This document shows, piece by piece, positions 1 through 5,703 of a DNA stretch of 5,703 nt (its first letter is position 1; every line of letters starts with the position of its first letter). The stretch comes from GCA-001735895 sp964488685. Its GTDB lineage: Bacteria > Pseudomonadota > Gammaproteobacteria > GCA-001735895. The notes under the pieces are model-generated. The model did no database searches, was not told where the DNA came from, and was given only the letters and a program-made list of their open reading frames with translations. The translations under genes and the position numbers were made by a program. The stretch spans positions 1-5,703 of the forward strand of contig CAZAVY010000128.1 in assembly GCA_964488685.1 (NCBI GenBank), read 5' to 3'.

Positions 1-225
1 AGTATTACATTCAGTAACGCCTACTCTTGTCGAGCGAGAAGCCCGAAAATTTAAAAATACTTTTGTTGACAGCTTAAGTTTAGCAGTGAAGTGTACTTTT
101 TTACCCGTCTTAGTGCTCAATTATGTATATCATTAGTGTGATGAGATTCAACTAATTGGCGCATTTCCTCGCCTATATTCCCTATAATAACCAACAGCGC
201 AATAAATATACCCCGAGTCAGAGTC
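1..225. other. AT-rich non-coding leader upstream of the FecR-like gene
   Basis: No credible coding region is seen here. The frame of the following gene is closed by a TGA at 142-144, and no ATG, GTG or TTG with a good ribosome binding site lies between that stop and 226. The stretch is clearly richer in A and T than the genes to its right. It holds a TATAAT hexamer (183-188), a TTGACA hexamer (66-71) and a 6-bp inverted repeat, ATTAGT (132-137) and ACTAAT (151-156), separated by 13 bases. I see no tRNA cloverleaf and no hairpin followed by a T-run. The gene to the left is outside the window, so its orientation is unknown. Confidence 0.6.
183..188 (+). promoter_or_regulatory. Candidate -10 box for the FecR-like gene
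   Basis: A perfect TATAAT lies 37 bases before the ATG at 226, which would place transcription start near 195 and give a leader of about 30 nt. The -35 side is weak: CGCATT sits at the ideal 17-base spacing, and the better-looking TTGGCG (156-161) is 21 bases away, which is too far for standard sigma-70 geometry. An activator-dependent promoter or a chance match in AT-rich sequence are both possible. Confidence 0.3.
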
Positions 226-960
226 ATGTATCGCGACGAAGAATTACACCCCGACGCCGAGAAACGCCGTCAGTACCTGGTCAGATTGCTGACTCTGGGC
301 GCATTCTCTATGACCCCGATTAGTCAATTACAGGCATTCTGGGGCAGCAAACCGGAGAAACTCGGCGACGATAAATCGATTTTCAGCCTGGAAGGCGATG
401 TTCGTGTTAACGGCAGACAGGCCGATTTGCGTACCCGCATTGGTGGTGGCGATGTCGTCAGTACCAGAAACAACAGTGAAGTGGTGTTTGCGGTCGGTAG
501 TGATTCGTTCATTTCACGCAGCAACAGTGAAATGGAAATTGAAGGTGGCGGGTTTTTTATTGACGCGCTGCGAATGCTGTCCGGCAGTTTATTGTCTGTT
601 TTCGGCAAGCGTAATGCCCAGCAGGCCCTGACCATGAGTTCATCGACCGCCACCATCGGAATTCGCGGCACCGGAGTCTACCTGGAATCTGAACCGGGTT
701 TGACTTATCTATGTACCTGCTATGGCCAGGTCGGGCTTTATTCAAACCAGGACCTTAACGATTCGCAGTTGATCACCGCGACCCATCACGACGCGCCGAA
801 GTACATTACCGACAGGAAAACACGCAATACCCATATCCGCCCGGCGCCATTTAAGAATCACACCGACGCCGAACTCAAGTTGCTCGAGGCAATCGTCGGT
901 CGCGAGGTCCCATTCGGCATCGAATCAGAACTCTATAAAGGCGAGAGACGCGAGTATTAG
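226..960 (+). CDS. Predicted exported FecR-domain-like protein of unknown function
   Basis: This 244-residue protein resembles a family of uncharacterised proteobacterial proteins with a FecR-like domain; I recognise the type but know of no assigned role. The N-terminus has twin arginines (R14-R15 in KRRQYLV) followed by a weakly hydrophobic stretch (about 18-32), which resembles a Tat signal. No clear Ala-x-Ala cleavage site is seen, so it could stay membrane-anchored. Residues about 50-155 look like the FecR beta domain: LEGDVRVNG, a GGGDVVST turn, and TATIGIRGTGVYLE, which matches the conserved 'RGT' strand. After it come C163-x-C165 in YLCTCYG, then HHDAP (187-191) and a conserved-looking tail, IRPAPFKNHTD (204-214). 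There is no anti-sigma N-terminal domain and no sigma factor gene beside it, so classical FecR signalling is unlikely. The ATG at 226 is the only good start and keeps the signal; its ribosome binding site is weak (GAG-like). The stop overlaps the cyaY stop on the other strand by 4 bp in all. Confidence 0.85.
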   Translation: MYRDEELHPDAEKRRQYLVRLLTLGAFSMTPISQLQAFWGSKPEKLGDDKSIFSLEGDVRVNGRQADLRTRIGGGDVVSTRNNSEVVFAVGSDSFISRSNSEMEIEGGGFFIDALRMLSGSLLSVFGKRNAQQALTMSSSTATIGIRGTGVYLESEPGLTYLCTCYGQVGLYSNQDLNDSQLITATHHDAPKYITDRKTRNTHIRPAPFKNHTDAELKLLEAIVGREVPFGIESELYKGERREY

Positions 961-1280
961 TCGCCCAAGCTAACGTCTTCGCCGGCCTGTTCGCTGCAGT
1001 ATCGGCTGAGGCAACTGAACAGTTCTTCGTCCTTCCCCCGTAATCGCCAGCAGCTGTCTTTTGCATCATAATCGAAATGGTAACCGCCCGAACGGGCAGC
1101 CACCCAGACCTGTGACAGGGGCGTTTGTTTATTGATTATAATCCGGCTGCCGTCGGTAAATTCCAGGGTCAGAATTCCACCGGCGCTGTCGGTGTCGATC
1201 TCGACTCCGCTGGCATCGACGGCCTCCTCGATTGCGGTCATGGTATCTTCAGCCCGCTGATTAAATTCGGATTCATTCAT
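957..1280 (-). CDS. cyaY: Iron-sulfur cluster assembly protein CyaY (bacterial frataxin)
   Basis: CyaY is a small cytoplasmic acidic iron-binding protein that interacts with the cysteine desulfurase IscS and modulates Fe-S cluster formation. The 107-residue product is almost the same length as E. coli CyaY (106). It begins MNESEF and carries the family core: an acidic first helix (E11, D12, E18, E19, D22), GGILTLEF (34-41), GSRIIINKQTPLSQVWVAA (44-62) and GGYHFDY (65-71), ending in an E-Q-A-G-E-x-V-S tail as in E. coli. The ATG at 1278-1280 is preferred because GAGG (1287-1290) lies 6 bases before it; an in-frame ATG at 1290-1292 would add four residues (MRPA) that the family lacks. The start overlaps the end of msrB by 8 bp, so translational coupling is likely. 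Three cysteines (C77, C90, C95) are present; their meaning is unknown. It is the last gene of the minus-strand unit in this window, an uncommon place for cyaY. Confidence 0.95.
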   Translation of the reverse strand: MNESEFNQRAEDTMTAIEEAVDASGVEIDTDSAGGILTLEFTDGSRIIINKQTPLSQVWVAARSGGYHFDYDAKDSCWRLRGKDEELFSCLSRYCSEQAGEDVSLGD

Positions 1281-1662
1281 CGCCGGCCTCAAACTCCAGT
1301 GACAACGAATTCACGCAATAACGCTTGCCGGTACTATGTTTCGGACCATCGTCAAACACATGTCCAAGGTGGCAACCACAGCTATCGCAGGTAACCTCGA
1401 CGCGCGCCATTCCGAGACTCGAGTCTTCCCGGTAACGGATGACCTGGTCGTTAGCCGGCTTGTCAAATGAAGGCCAACCCGAGTCTGAATCATACTTGTC
1501 GGCCGATTCGAACAAGCGTTTGCCACAGCACTTGCAAAGATAGCGCCCCGCTTGATGATTGTCGGTATATTCACCGCTGAAGGGGGGTTCGGTGCCCTTT
1601 TCCCGACACACCCGATATTCTTCGGCACTCAATTTGTCACGCCATTTCTCATTGTCACTCAT
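1273..1662 (-). CDS. msrB: Peptide-methionine (R)-S-oxide reductase MsrB
   Basis: MsrB reduces the R-epimer of methionine sulfoxide in proteins, usually with thioredoxin as reductant. The 129-residue, single-domain product is of normal length and has no signal peptide, so it should be cytoplasmic. Family marks in order are YRVCREKGTEPPFSGEY (16-32), a zinc pair C43-x-x-C46, SGWPSF (61-66), a second zinc pair C92-x-x-C95, LGHVFDDGP (99-107), and RYCVNS (114-119) with the catalytic C116. The key residues are cysteines, not the selenocysteine of some homologues. Additional cysteines are C19, C45 and C97; C19 is in the N-terminal segment where some MsrB enzymes have a recycling cysteine, which is inference here. 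The start at 1660-1662 is supported by AGGAG (1669-1673) 6 bases upstream; upstream in-frame ATGs would add residues not typical of MsrB. It overlaps the membrane-protein gene and cyaY by 8 bp each. Confidence 0.97.
   Translation of the reverse strand: MSDNEKWRDKLSAEEYRVCREKGTEPPFSGEYTDNHQAGRYLCKCCGKRLFESADKYDSDSGWPSFDKPANDQVIRYREDSSLGMARVEVTCDSCGCHLGHVFDDGPKHSTGKRYCVNSLSLEFEAGDE
1287..1290 (-). promoter_or_regulatory. Ribosome binding site of cyaY
   Basis: GAGG on the minus strand, 6 bases before the ATG at 1278-1280 and inside the 3' end of msrB. It overlaps the upstream in-frame ATG at 1290-1292, which argues against that longer start. Confidence 0.75.
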
Positions 1663-2014
1663 CGTCTTCTCCTGTTGTCGCCGGGTACATTTCTTTTCCA
1701 TCGACCAGATAAATCCAGCCCCGCGCAATTCGATAAATCACCCAGATAGCGATCGCGGCGAGCACTACATAACCAATTGCTATCCAGGTTGTCAAAACTC
1801 CGAGGAGCATCCATAGCAAGCCATACCAGAAGGTCGCCTTTTGCCACCTGAAATGCGATTCGATCCAGCTACCGCGAACGTCCTCAGCTTTTATATAATT
1901 GATTATAACGCCGATGATGGCTGTCATCACCAGAACAAAAAACAATGCTTGCAGAATATAGACCGCGTAGGCGTATTTTTTTAACTGTGCCGGTTGGGCT
2001 TCTTCAAACATCAT
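1655..2014 (-). CDS. Small membrane protein, DUF4870-like
   Basis: The 119-residue product has a charged N-terminus (MMFEEAQPAQLKK), a strong hydrophobic helix at about 15-40, a polar segment with WIESHFRWQKATFW (50-63), a second hydrophobic stretch at about 64-96 that can hold one long or two short helices, and a C-terminal part RGWIYLVDGKEMYP ending in the acidic EDDE. The S-H-F-R-W-Q motif before a helix, and the closing G-W-x-x-L-x-x-G-K-x-M-Y-P, are what I recall from DUF4870-type inner-membrane proteins; no function is established for them. The first ATG (2012-2014) is favoured because AGGTGA (2021-2026) is 6 bases upstream; the adjacent second ATG (2009-2011) is an alternative. Its ATG shares bases with the ligA TGA, a 4-bp overlap that suggests coupling. 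Family assignment is from memory of the pattern, so moderate certainty. Confidence 0.8.
   Translation of the reverse strand: MMFEEAQPAQLKKYAYAVYILQALFFVLVMTAIIGVIINYIKAEDVRGSWIESHFRWQKATFWYGLLWMLLGVLTTWIAIGYVVLAAIAIWVIYRIARGWIYLVDGKEMYPATTGEDDE
1669..1673 (-). promoter_or_regulatory. Ribosome binding site of msrB
   Basis: AGGAG on the minus strand, 6 bases before the ATG at 1660-1662. It lies inside the 3' end of the membrane-protein gene and decides the msrB start over the upstream in-frame ATGs. Confidence 0.8.
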
Positions 2015-4038
2015 TCCGGGTCACCTAGCAGGCGTTCAAACCCGGCCTGGTCTAATATTTCAATTCCCAGTGCCTCGGCCTTTTCATGCTTCGAGCCGGG
2101 GTTTTCACCGCTGATCAGCGCACTGGTTTTAGCTGAAACGCCAGTGCTGACCCGGGCGCCACGGGCCTTGAGTATTTTGGCGGCCTGATCACGACTGAGA
2201 CCTTCAAGGGTACCACTAATCACATAGGTTTTGCCCTCCAGGGATTGCACCGGTTGCGGCCCGGAATTTTCATCATACGGCCAATTAACTCCCTGCGCCA
2301 ATAGCTCTTCGACTATGTCCCTGTTTTTTGACTGGTCGAAAAAGTGACGTATGTTTCCGGCGACTACCGGCCCCACATCTTCGACCTGCTGCAGAACTTC
2401 AAGCTCCGCATCCATCATGTTATCGAGTGCAGTAAAATAAGCTGCCAGGGATTCAGCGGTGGCTTCGCCGACCTCGCGAATCCCAAGGGCATAAATAAAC
2501 CGGGCAAGACTCGTCGCCTTGGTTTTTTCGAGCGCCGCGAGCAGCTTGCATGCCGACTTTTCCGCCATCCGTTCGAGCCCGGCAATCTGCTCAAGCGATA
2601 AATGATAAAGATCGGCAATCGATTCGATCATCCCGCGCTCTACCATCTGTTCGATCAGTTTGTCTCCAAGACCTTCGATGTCGAGTGCCTTGCGCGATGC
2701 GTAGTGCTTGATGGCTTGCTTGCGCTGTGCCGCGCAAACCAGCCCGCCGGTGCAGCGAAACGCCGCTTGCCCGGGTTGCCTTAAAACCTCCGAATCGCAA
2801 ACCGGGCAGCGTGTCGGCATACGTGGCCTGATCAATTTCCCTTTGCGCTGTTGCGGCACCGGCGCTACTACCTCCGGAATGACGTCTCCGGCCCGGCGCA
2901 GGATTACAATATCGCCAATTCGAATATCCTTGCGTTCGATTTCATCCATGTTGTGCAAGGTCGCATTGCTCACCATAACCCCTCCGACCGGGACGGATTC
3001 GAGCCTCGCTACCGGTGTCAGCGCACCCGTTCTGCCAACTTGAAAATCGACATCGAGCAGGCGCGTCATGACTTCCTGCGCCGGAAACTTGTAGGCAATC
3101 GCCCAGCGCGGCGCGCGCGATACGAATCCGGCCTCACCTTGCTGTTCGACGTCATCGAGCTTAAACACCACGCCATCGATATCGAAAGCCAGGCTGTCAC
3201 GTTGCTCGAGGATGCGGTTCCGATAATCCAGACATTCATCAATAGACTCGAGTCGCTCGATTTGGTGACTGATCGGAAAGCCGATTTCACGCAGGCATTG
3301 CATTTGCTGGTACTGGCCTTTGCGCTGACCCTCTGTGCTGGACAAACCAATGCCATAGCTGCAAAACCTCAAGGGGCGGCTTGCGGTAGTGCGGGAATCC
3401 AGCAGGCGCAAGCTACCGGCGGCGGCGTTGCGCGGGTTGGCAAATATTTTTTCACCCGCCTGCCGTTGGCGGCGGTTCAGTGCATTAAAGCCTTCAAGTT
3501 CCATGTAAACTTCACCGCGAACTTCGATGCGTTGAGGCAAATCTTCACCCATTAACCGCAACGGAATTGATACGATGGTGCGCGCATTGGCAGTTATATT
3601 TTCACCATTACGCCCATCGCCACGGGTAGCTGCCCTGACCAGTTCACCATCCTCATAGAGCAGGCTTACCGCAAGACCGTCGAGTTTGGGTTCAGCGCAA
3701 TAGGCTAAGGCGGAATCGTGATCCAGTTTCTCGCGCAAACGCCGGTCAAAGGCGAGCATTTCCTCGTCATCAAAGGCATTGTCCAGCGACAGCATCGCGA
3801 CCTCGTGCGCCACGGTTTCAAAATGGCTTGCGGGTTCGGAGCCCACCCTCTGGGTAGGAGAATCCGCAGTTATCAGTTCGGGAAAATCCTGTTCGAGTTG
3901 CTGTAACCGGCGAAACAGCCGGTCGTATGCCTGATCGGTGATGACCGGTGCATCGAGCACATAATAATGATAATTGTGCCTGCTCAACTCCTGCCTGAGT
4001 TTGGCAGCCCCTGCTTCAGTGGATCTGGAAACCGACAT
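2011..4038 (-). CDS. ligA: NAD+-dependent DNA ligase LigA
   Basis: LigA seals nicks with 5'-phosphate and 3'-OH ends, using NAD+ to form an enzyme-AMP intermediate; it joins Okazaki fragments and completes repair. The 675-residue length is typical. The order is complete: domain Ia (about 1-70, with HNYHYYVLDAP and the YDRLF contact), adenylation domain with E116-P-K118-L-D-G (K118 is the adenylated lysine), EVRGEVYM (172-179), DGVVFK (288-293) and WAIAYKF (312-318); the OB fold (about 322-405, with VGRTGALTPVA); a zinc finger of C411, C414, C429 and C435; helix-hairpin-helix repeats (about 445-585); and a BRCT domain (about 598-675) with GKTYVISGTLEG. No key residue is missing. The start lies 20 bp after the zipA stop and has no clear Shine-Dalgarno sequence, but the N-terminal residues fit the family. 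It lies downstream of zipA and smc, as in pseudomonads. Confidence 0.99.
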   Translation of the reverse strand: MSVSRSTEAGAAKLRQELSRHNYHYYVLDAPVITDQAYDRLFRRLQQLEQDFPELITADSPTQRVGSEPASHFETVAHEVAMLSLDNAFDDEEMLAFDRRLREKLDHDSALAYCAEPKLDGLAVSLLYEDGELVRAATRGDGRNGENITANARTIVSIPLRLMGEDLPQRIEVRGEVYMELEGFNALNRRQRQAGEKIFANPRNAAAGSLRLLDSRTTASRPLRFCSYGIGLSSTEGQRKGQYQQMQCLREIGFPISHQIERLESIDECLDYRNRILEQRDSLAFDIDGVVFKLDDVEQQGEAGFVSRAPRWAIAYKFPAQEVMTRLLDVDFQVGRTGALTPVARLESVPVGGVMVSNATLHNMDEIERKDIRIGDIVILRRAGDVIPEVVAPVPQQRKGKLIRPRMPTRCPVCDSEVLRQPGQAAFRCTGGLVCAAQRKQAIKHYASRKALDIEGLGDKLIEQMVERGMIESIADLYHLSLEQIAGLERMAEKSACKLLAALEKTKATSLARFIYALGIREVGEATAESLAAYFTALDNMMDAELEVLQQVEDVGPVVAGNIRHFFDQSKNRDIVEELLAQGVNWPYDENSGPQPVQSLEGKTYVISGTLEGLSRDQAAKILKARGARVSTGVSAKTSALISGENPGSKHEKAEALGIEILDQAGFERLLGDPE
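2021..2026 (-). promoter_or_regulatory. Ribosome binding site of the DUF4870-like gene
   Basis: AGGTGA on the minus strand lies within the last codons of ligA, 6 bases before the first ATG (2012-2014) and 9 before the second (2009-2011). The spacing slightly favours the first ATG. Confidence 0.6.
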
Positions 4039-4058
4039 GTTTCGATAACAGCCGCTTG

Positions 4059-4769
4059 TCAGACCAGATTTTCACGAATCTTGGAGACATCGCTAATGGT
4101 CAGTAATTCCTGACTGGGCTTGTACACCTTGACATTCAACAGGCGCACCAGTTCATCAATTTTTTTCAACATCGCCTCGTATGCCAGACGCCGGTTTTCG
4201 CAGGAATCGAGATCGATATAACAATTAAACCCCAGGGTGACAAAATCGAGGTGATCAATTTCGGAAAAATGACCCGGTGCGGTGAGGCTTGCAACCTGGA
4301 ATGCGACTTCCCCCTGTTCGCAGAAATTCAACAAGCCTTCGGCGTCCAGTTCGAGCCCTGCCTGCTGTGCCGCAGCATCGGCTTCCTCACCGGTTATCAG
4401 CCTGAAGTCACCGTGTCTGAGGTGATAACTGATAAATCGGCTTTCACTCCCGGCTTCGAGTTCCTTTGGCAAAAAAATTTCGGGGTCAGGCAGCACGAAG
4501 GGTGTTTTCTCCGAATCCCGGGCCGGGTTAATCCGAATCTGGTTAAGGTCGCCTTCGATTTCATTGTCCTTGAGTATTCGATTCAAGTTGTTCAGCTCAT
4601 CCCTTAGCTGATCGTCTTCGATAAAGGCCGAATCAATTTCTTCGCGGGTGAAGGTTTCTATGGCGCTACGTTTACGCAAGCGAGACTTGTGTTGGCCAAA
4701 AAGATATATTCCCAGTACCAACATCACGGCGATAATAACCAGAACCCATCTAAATGCGCCGGCATCCAT
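4059..4769 (-). CDS. zipA: Cell division protein ZipA (short-linker form)
   Basis: ZipA is a bitopic inner-membrane protein that tethers FtsZ filaments to the membrane at the division site. The 236-residue product has the expected layout: a few outward residues, one transmembrane helix (about 8-24, VLVIIAVMLVLGIYLFG), a positive stop-transfer patch (K28, R30, R32, K33, R34), a linker, and a C-terminal FtsZ-binding-like domain from about 108. In that domain ESRFISYHL, EGLLNFCEQG, PGHFSEIDHLDFVTLGFNCYIDL and a closing K-I-R-E-N-L-V follow the family pattern, though with much divergence. It is much shorter than E. coli ZipA (328): the linker is only about 70 residues and is charged and Asp/Glu-rich rather than long and Pro/Gln-rich. 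Position between smc and ligA is the strongest support. GGAG (4777-4780) lies 7 bases before the ATG, and the start shares one base with the smc stop (TAATG). Confidence 0.93.
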   Translation of the reverse strand: MDAGAFRWVLVIIAVMLVLGIYLFGQHKSRLRKRSAIETFTREEIDSAFIEDDQLRDELNNLNRILKDNEIEGDLNQIRINPARDSEKTPFVLPDPEIFLPKELEAGSESRFISYHLRHGDFRLITGEEADAAAQQAGLELDAEGLLNFCEQGEVAFQVASLTAPGHFSEIDHLDFVTLGFNCYIDLDSCENRRLAYEAMLKKIDELVRLLNVKVYKPSQELLTISDVSKIRENLV

Positions 4770-5703
4770 TAATTAACTCCGGCAAGGACCACCGCTTCGC
4801 CGACATCGACCGACACCAGGCGAGATACCCCGGGTTCATGCATGGTCACGCCATTCAGATTTTGAGTCATCTCCATGGTTATCTTGTTATGGGTGATTAT
4901 AACAAACTGCACCTGCTCCGACATTTCCACAACCATCTTGCAAAAACGTCCCACGTTGGCATCGTCCAACGGCGCATCGACTTCATCGAGCATACAGAAT
5001 GGTGAGGGATTGAGTTCGAAAATTGCAAATATCAACGCGACTGCGGTCAGCGCTTTCTCGCCGCCGGATAACAGTTGCAAATTGTTGATTCGTTTACCCG
5101 GTGGCCGCGCCATGATTTGCACGCCGGTTTTTAGCAAATCGTTTTCCGTCATCTCGAGATGCGCCTCACCGCCGCCAAACAACTTCGGAAAGCGTTCCAT
5201 TAGTCGGCTGTTTACCTGTTCGAAGGTATCCTTGAACCGGCCCCTGGTTTCCCGGTCCATTTTTCTGATCGCAGCCTCCAAGGTCTCCAATGCCGATATC
5301 AAATCCTGGTTCTGCGCATCCAGGTATTGCTTTCGTTCAGCCTGCTCCTTGTGCTCTTCAATGGCAGCGAGATTGATCGGACCCAGGCGTTCGATTCGAT
5401 TATTGAGGGTGTCAAGATTTGCACTCCACTGTGTCAAATCAGCATCGGGATCCAGGCTCTGCTGCAGTTGGTCAATATCCTGGCCCGATTTCTGCAATTG
5501 CTCTTCGATCGTATTGCAACGGATATTGGCTTCCTGCAATTGCATGCGTTCCTGTTCGAGCCGACTACGGATTTCATCTACCTGCAACTGGTGATTATTA
5601 CGTTCAGACTCCAGTTCGCGCTGGCGATTATCGAGCTCACCGACAGCTTGCCGGGCACGATCTAACGCCTGCTGATTTTGATTACGTGATTGCAACAATT
5701 GCT
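4769..5703 (-). CDS. smc: Chromosome segregation protein SMC, C-terminal part (cut by window edge)
   Basis: SMC, with ScpA and ScpB, forms the condensin-like ring that compacts and helps separate the chromosome. Only the last 310 or so codons are present; the reading frame runs open off the right edge. A TTG at 5696-5698 is an internal leucine codon, not a start. The visible part begins with a long Q/E/R-rich coiled coil (about residues 1-165 of the visible piece) interrupted by the conserved RIERLGPINLAAIEE segment, then the C-terminal head: FPKLFGGGEAHLEMT, the ABC signature LSGGEK (210-215, near 5054-5071), Walker B FCMLDEVDAPLDD (234-246) with catalytic E239, and the H-loop region ITHNK (268-272). 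The hinge and the Walker A head lie outside the window. These are Smc features, unlike MukB. The stop TAA overlaps the zipA ATG by one base, implying co-transcription. Confidence 0.98.
   Translation of the reverse strand, partial: QLLQSRNQNQQALDRARQAVGELDNRQRELESERNNHQLQVDEIRSRLEQERMQLQEANIRCNTIEEQLQKSGQDIDQLQQSLDPDADLTQWSANLDTLNNRIERLGPINLAAIEEHKEQAERKQYLDAQNQDLISALETLEAAIRKMDRETRGRFKDTFEQVNSRLMERFPKLFGGGEAHLEMTENDLLKTGVQIMARPPGKRINNLQLLSGGEKALTAVALIFAIFELNPSPFCMLDEVDAPLDDANVGRFCKMVVEMSEQVQFVIITHNKITMEMTQNLNGVTMHEPGVSRLVSVDVGEAVVLAGVN
4777..4780 (-). promoter_or_regulatory. Ribosome binding site of zipA
   Basis: GGAG on the minus strand, 7 bases before the zipA ATG and inside the last codons of smc. 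It supports the start that overlaps the smc stop by one base. Confidence 0.6.

Noticed and set aside
66..97. TTGACA (66-71) as a -35 box
   Set aside because: At 17 bases spacing the -10 would be AAGTGT; the nearest better hexamer, TGTACT (92-97), is 20 bases away. It would also give a leader of over 100 nt. Probably a chance match in AT-rich DNA.
124..151. Leftward promoter: TTGAAT (146-151) and TATACA (124-129) on the minus strand, 16 bases apart
   Set aside because: Both hexamers match consensus at only four of six positions, and no leftward gene is visible before the window edge, so it cannot be supported.
940..965. Factor-independent terminator for the cyaY transcript
   Set aside because: The stem is only 5 bp with a 16-base loop, and the following minus-strand bases (TTTATAG) are not a proper T-run, so it was not listed as a terminator.
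2851..3555. 234-codon open frame on the plus strand inside ligA
   Set aside because: It lies wholly antisense to conserved LigA domains, its product resembles no family I know, and it has no ribosome binding site or operon context. It is a shadow of the ligA reading frame.
4875..5594. 239-codon open frame on the plus strand inside smc
   Set aside because: It is antisense to the SMC head and coiled coil, with a low-complexity Ser/Cys/Arg-rich product as expected from the complement of Glu/Gln/Leu-rich coding sequence.
5696..5698. TTG as the start of a separate 309-residue SMC-like protein
   Set aside because: The frame stays open to the window edge with coiled-coil residues upstream, and an SMC C-terminal half alone would lack the Walker A head. 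It is an internal leucine of a full smc cut by the window.
1..5703. Mobile elements, CRISPR arrays, toxin-antitoxin or phage-defence genes
   Set aside because: No transposase or recombinase motif, no regularly spaced repeats, no terminal inverted repeats, and base composition is even across the coding part. The window is mostly core genome.

Overview
The window carries a tightly packed, six-gene minus-strand cluster, read from right to left, and one plus-strand gene at the left that converges on it. The cluster order is smc (3' part only), zipA, ligA, a small membrane-protein gene, msrB and cyaY. The smc-zipA-ligA order is known from Pseudomonas-type Gammaproteobacteria. ZipA is essentially a gammaproteobacterial protein, the SMC is a true Smc rather than MukB, and CyaY is close to the E. 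coli type. I infer a gammaproteobacterium outside the enteric (MukBEF) group, with moderate GC content. I cannot name the order or genus from sequence alone.

Layout. Positions 1-225 are an AT-rich, non-coding leader with a perfect TATAAT box near the first gene. Positions 226-960 (+) encode a predicted exported FecR-domain-like protein with a twin-arginine-like N-terminus, a C-x-C pair and an HHDAP motif. Its stop codon overlaps the stop codon of cyaY (957-1280, -). Upstream of cyaY on the minus strand lie msrB (1273-1662), a membrane protein with two or three predicted helices (1655-2014), ligA (2011-4038), zipA (4059-4769) and the C-terminal part of smc (4769 to the right edge).

Within the cluster, neighbouring genes overlap by 8, 8, 4 and 1 bp, and the only gap is 20 bp between zipA and ligA. 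This suggests one polycistronic, translationally coupled unit whose promoter lies upstream of smc, beyond the window. The first three products organise the chromosome (SMC), anchor the FtsZ ring (ZipA) and seal DNA nicks (LigA). The last two repair oxidised methionine (MsrB) and regulate or supply iron for Fe-S cluster assembly (CyaY). The downstream half therefore adds a redox/iron theme to a chromosome and division operon. No mobile element, CRISPR array, RNA gene or clear factor-independent terminator was found. The least understood item is the FecR-like gene.
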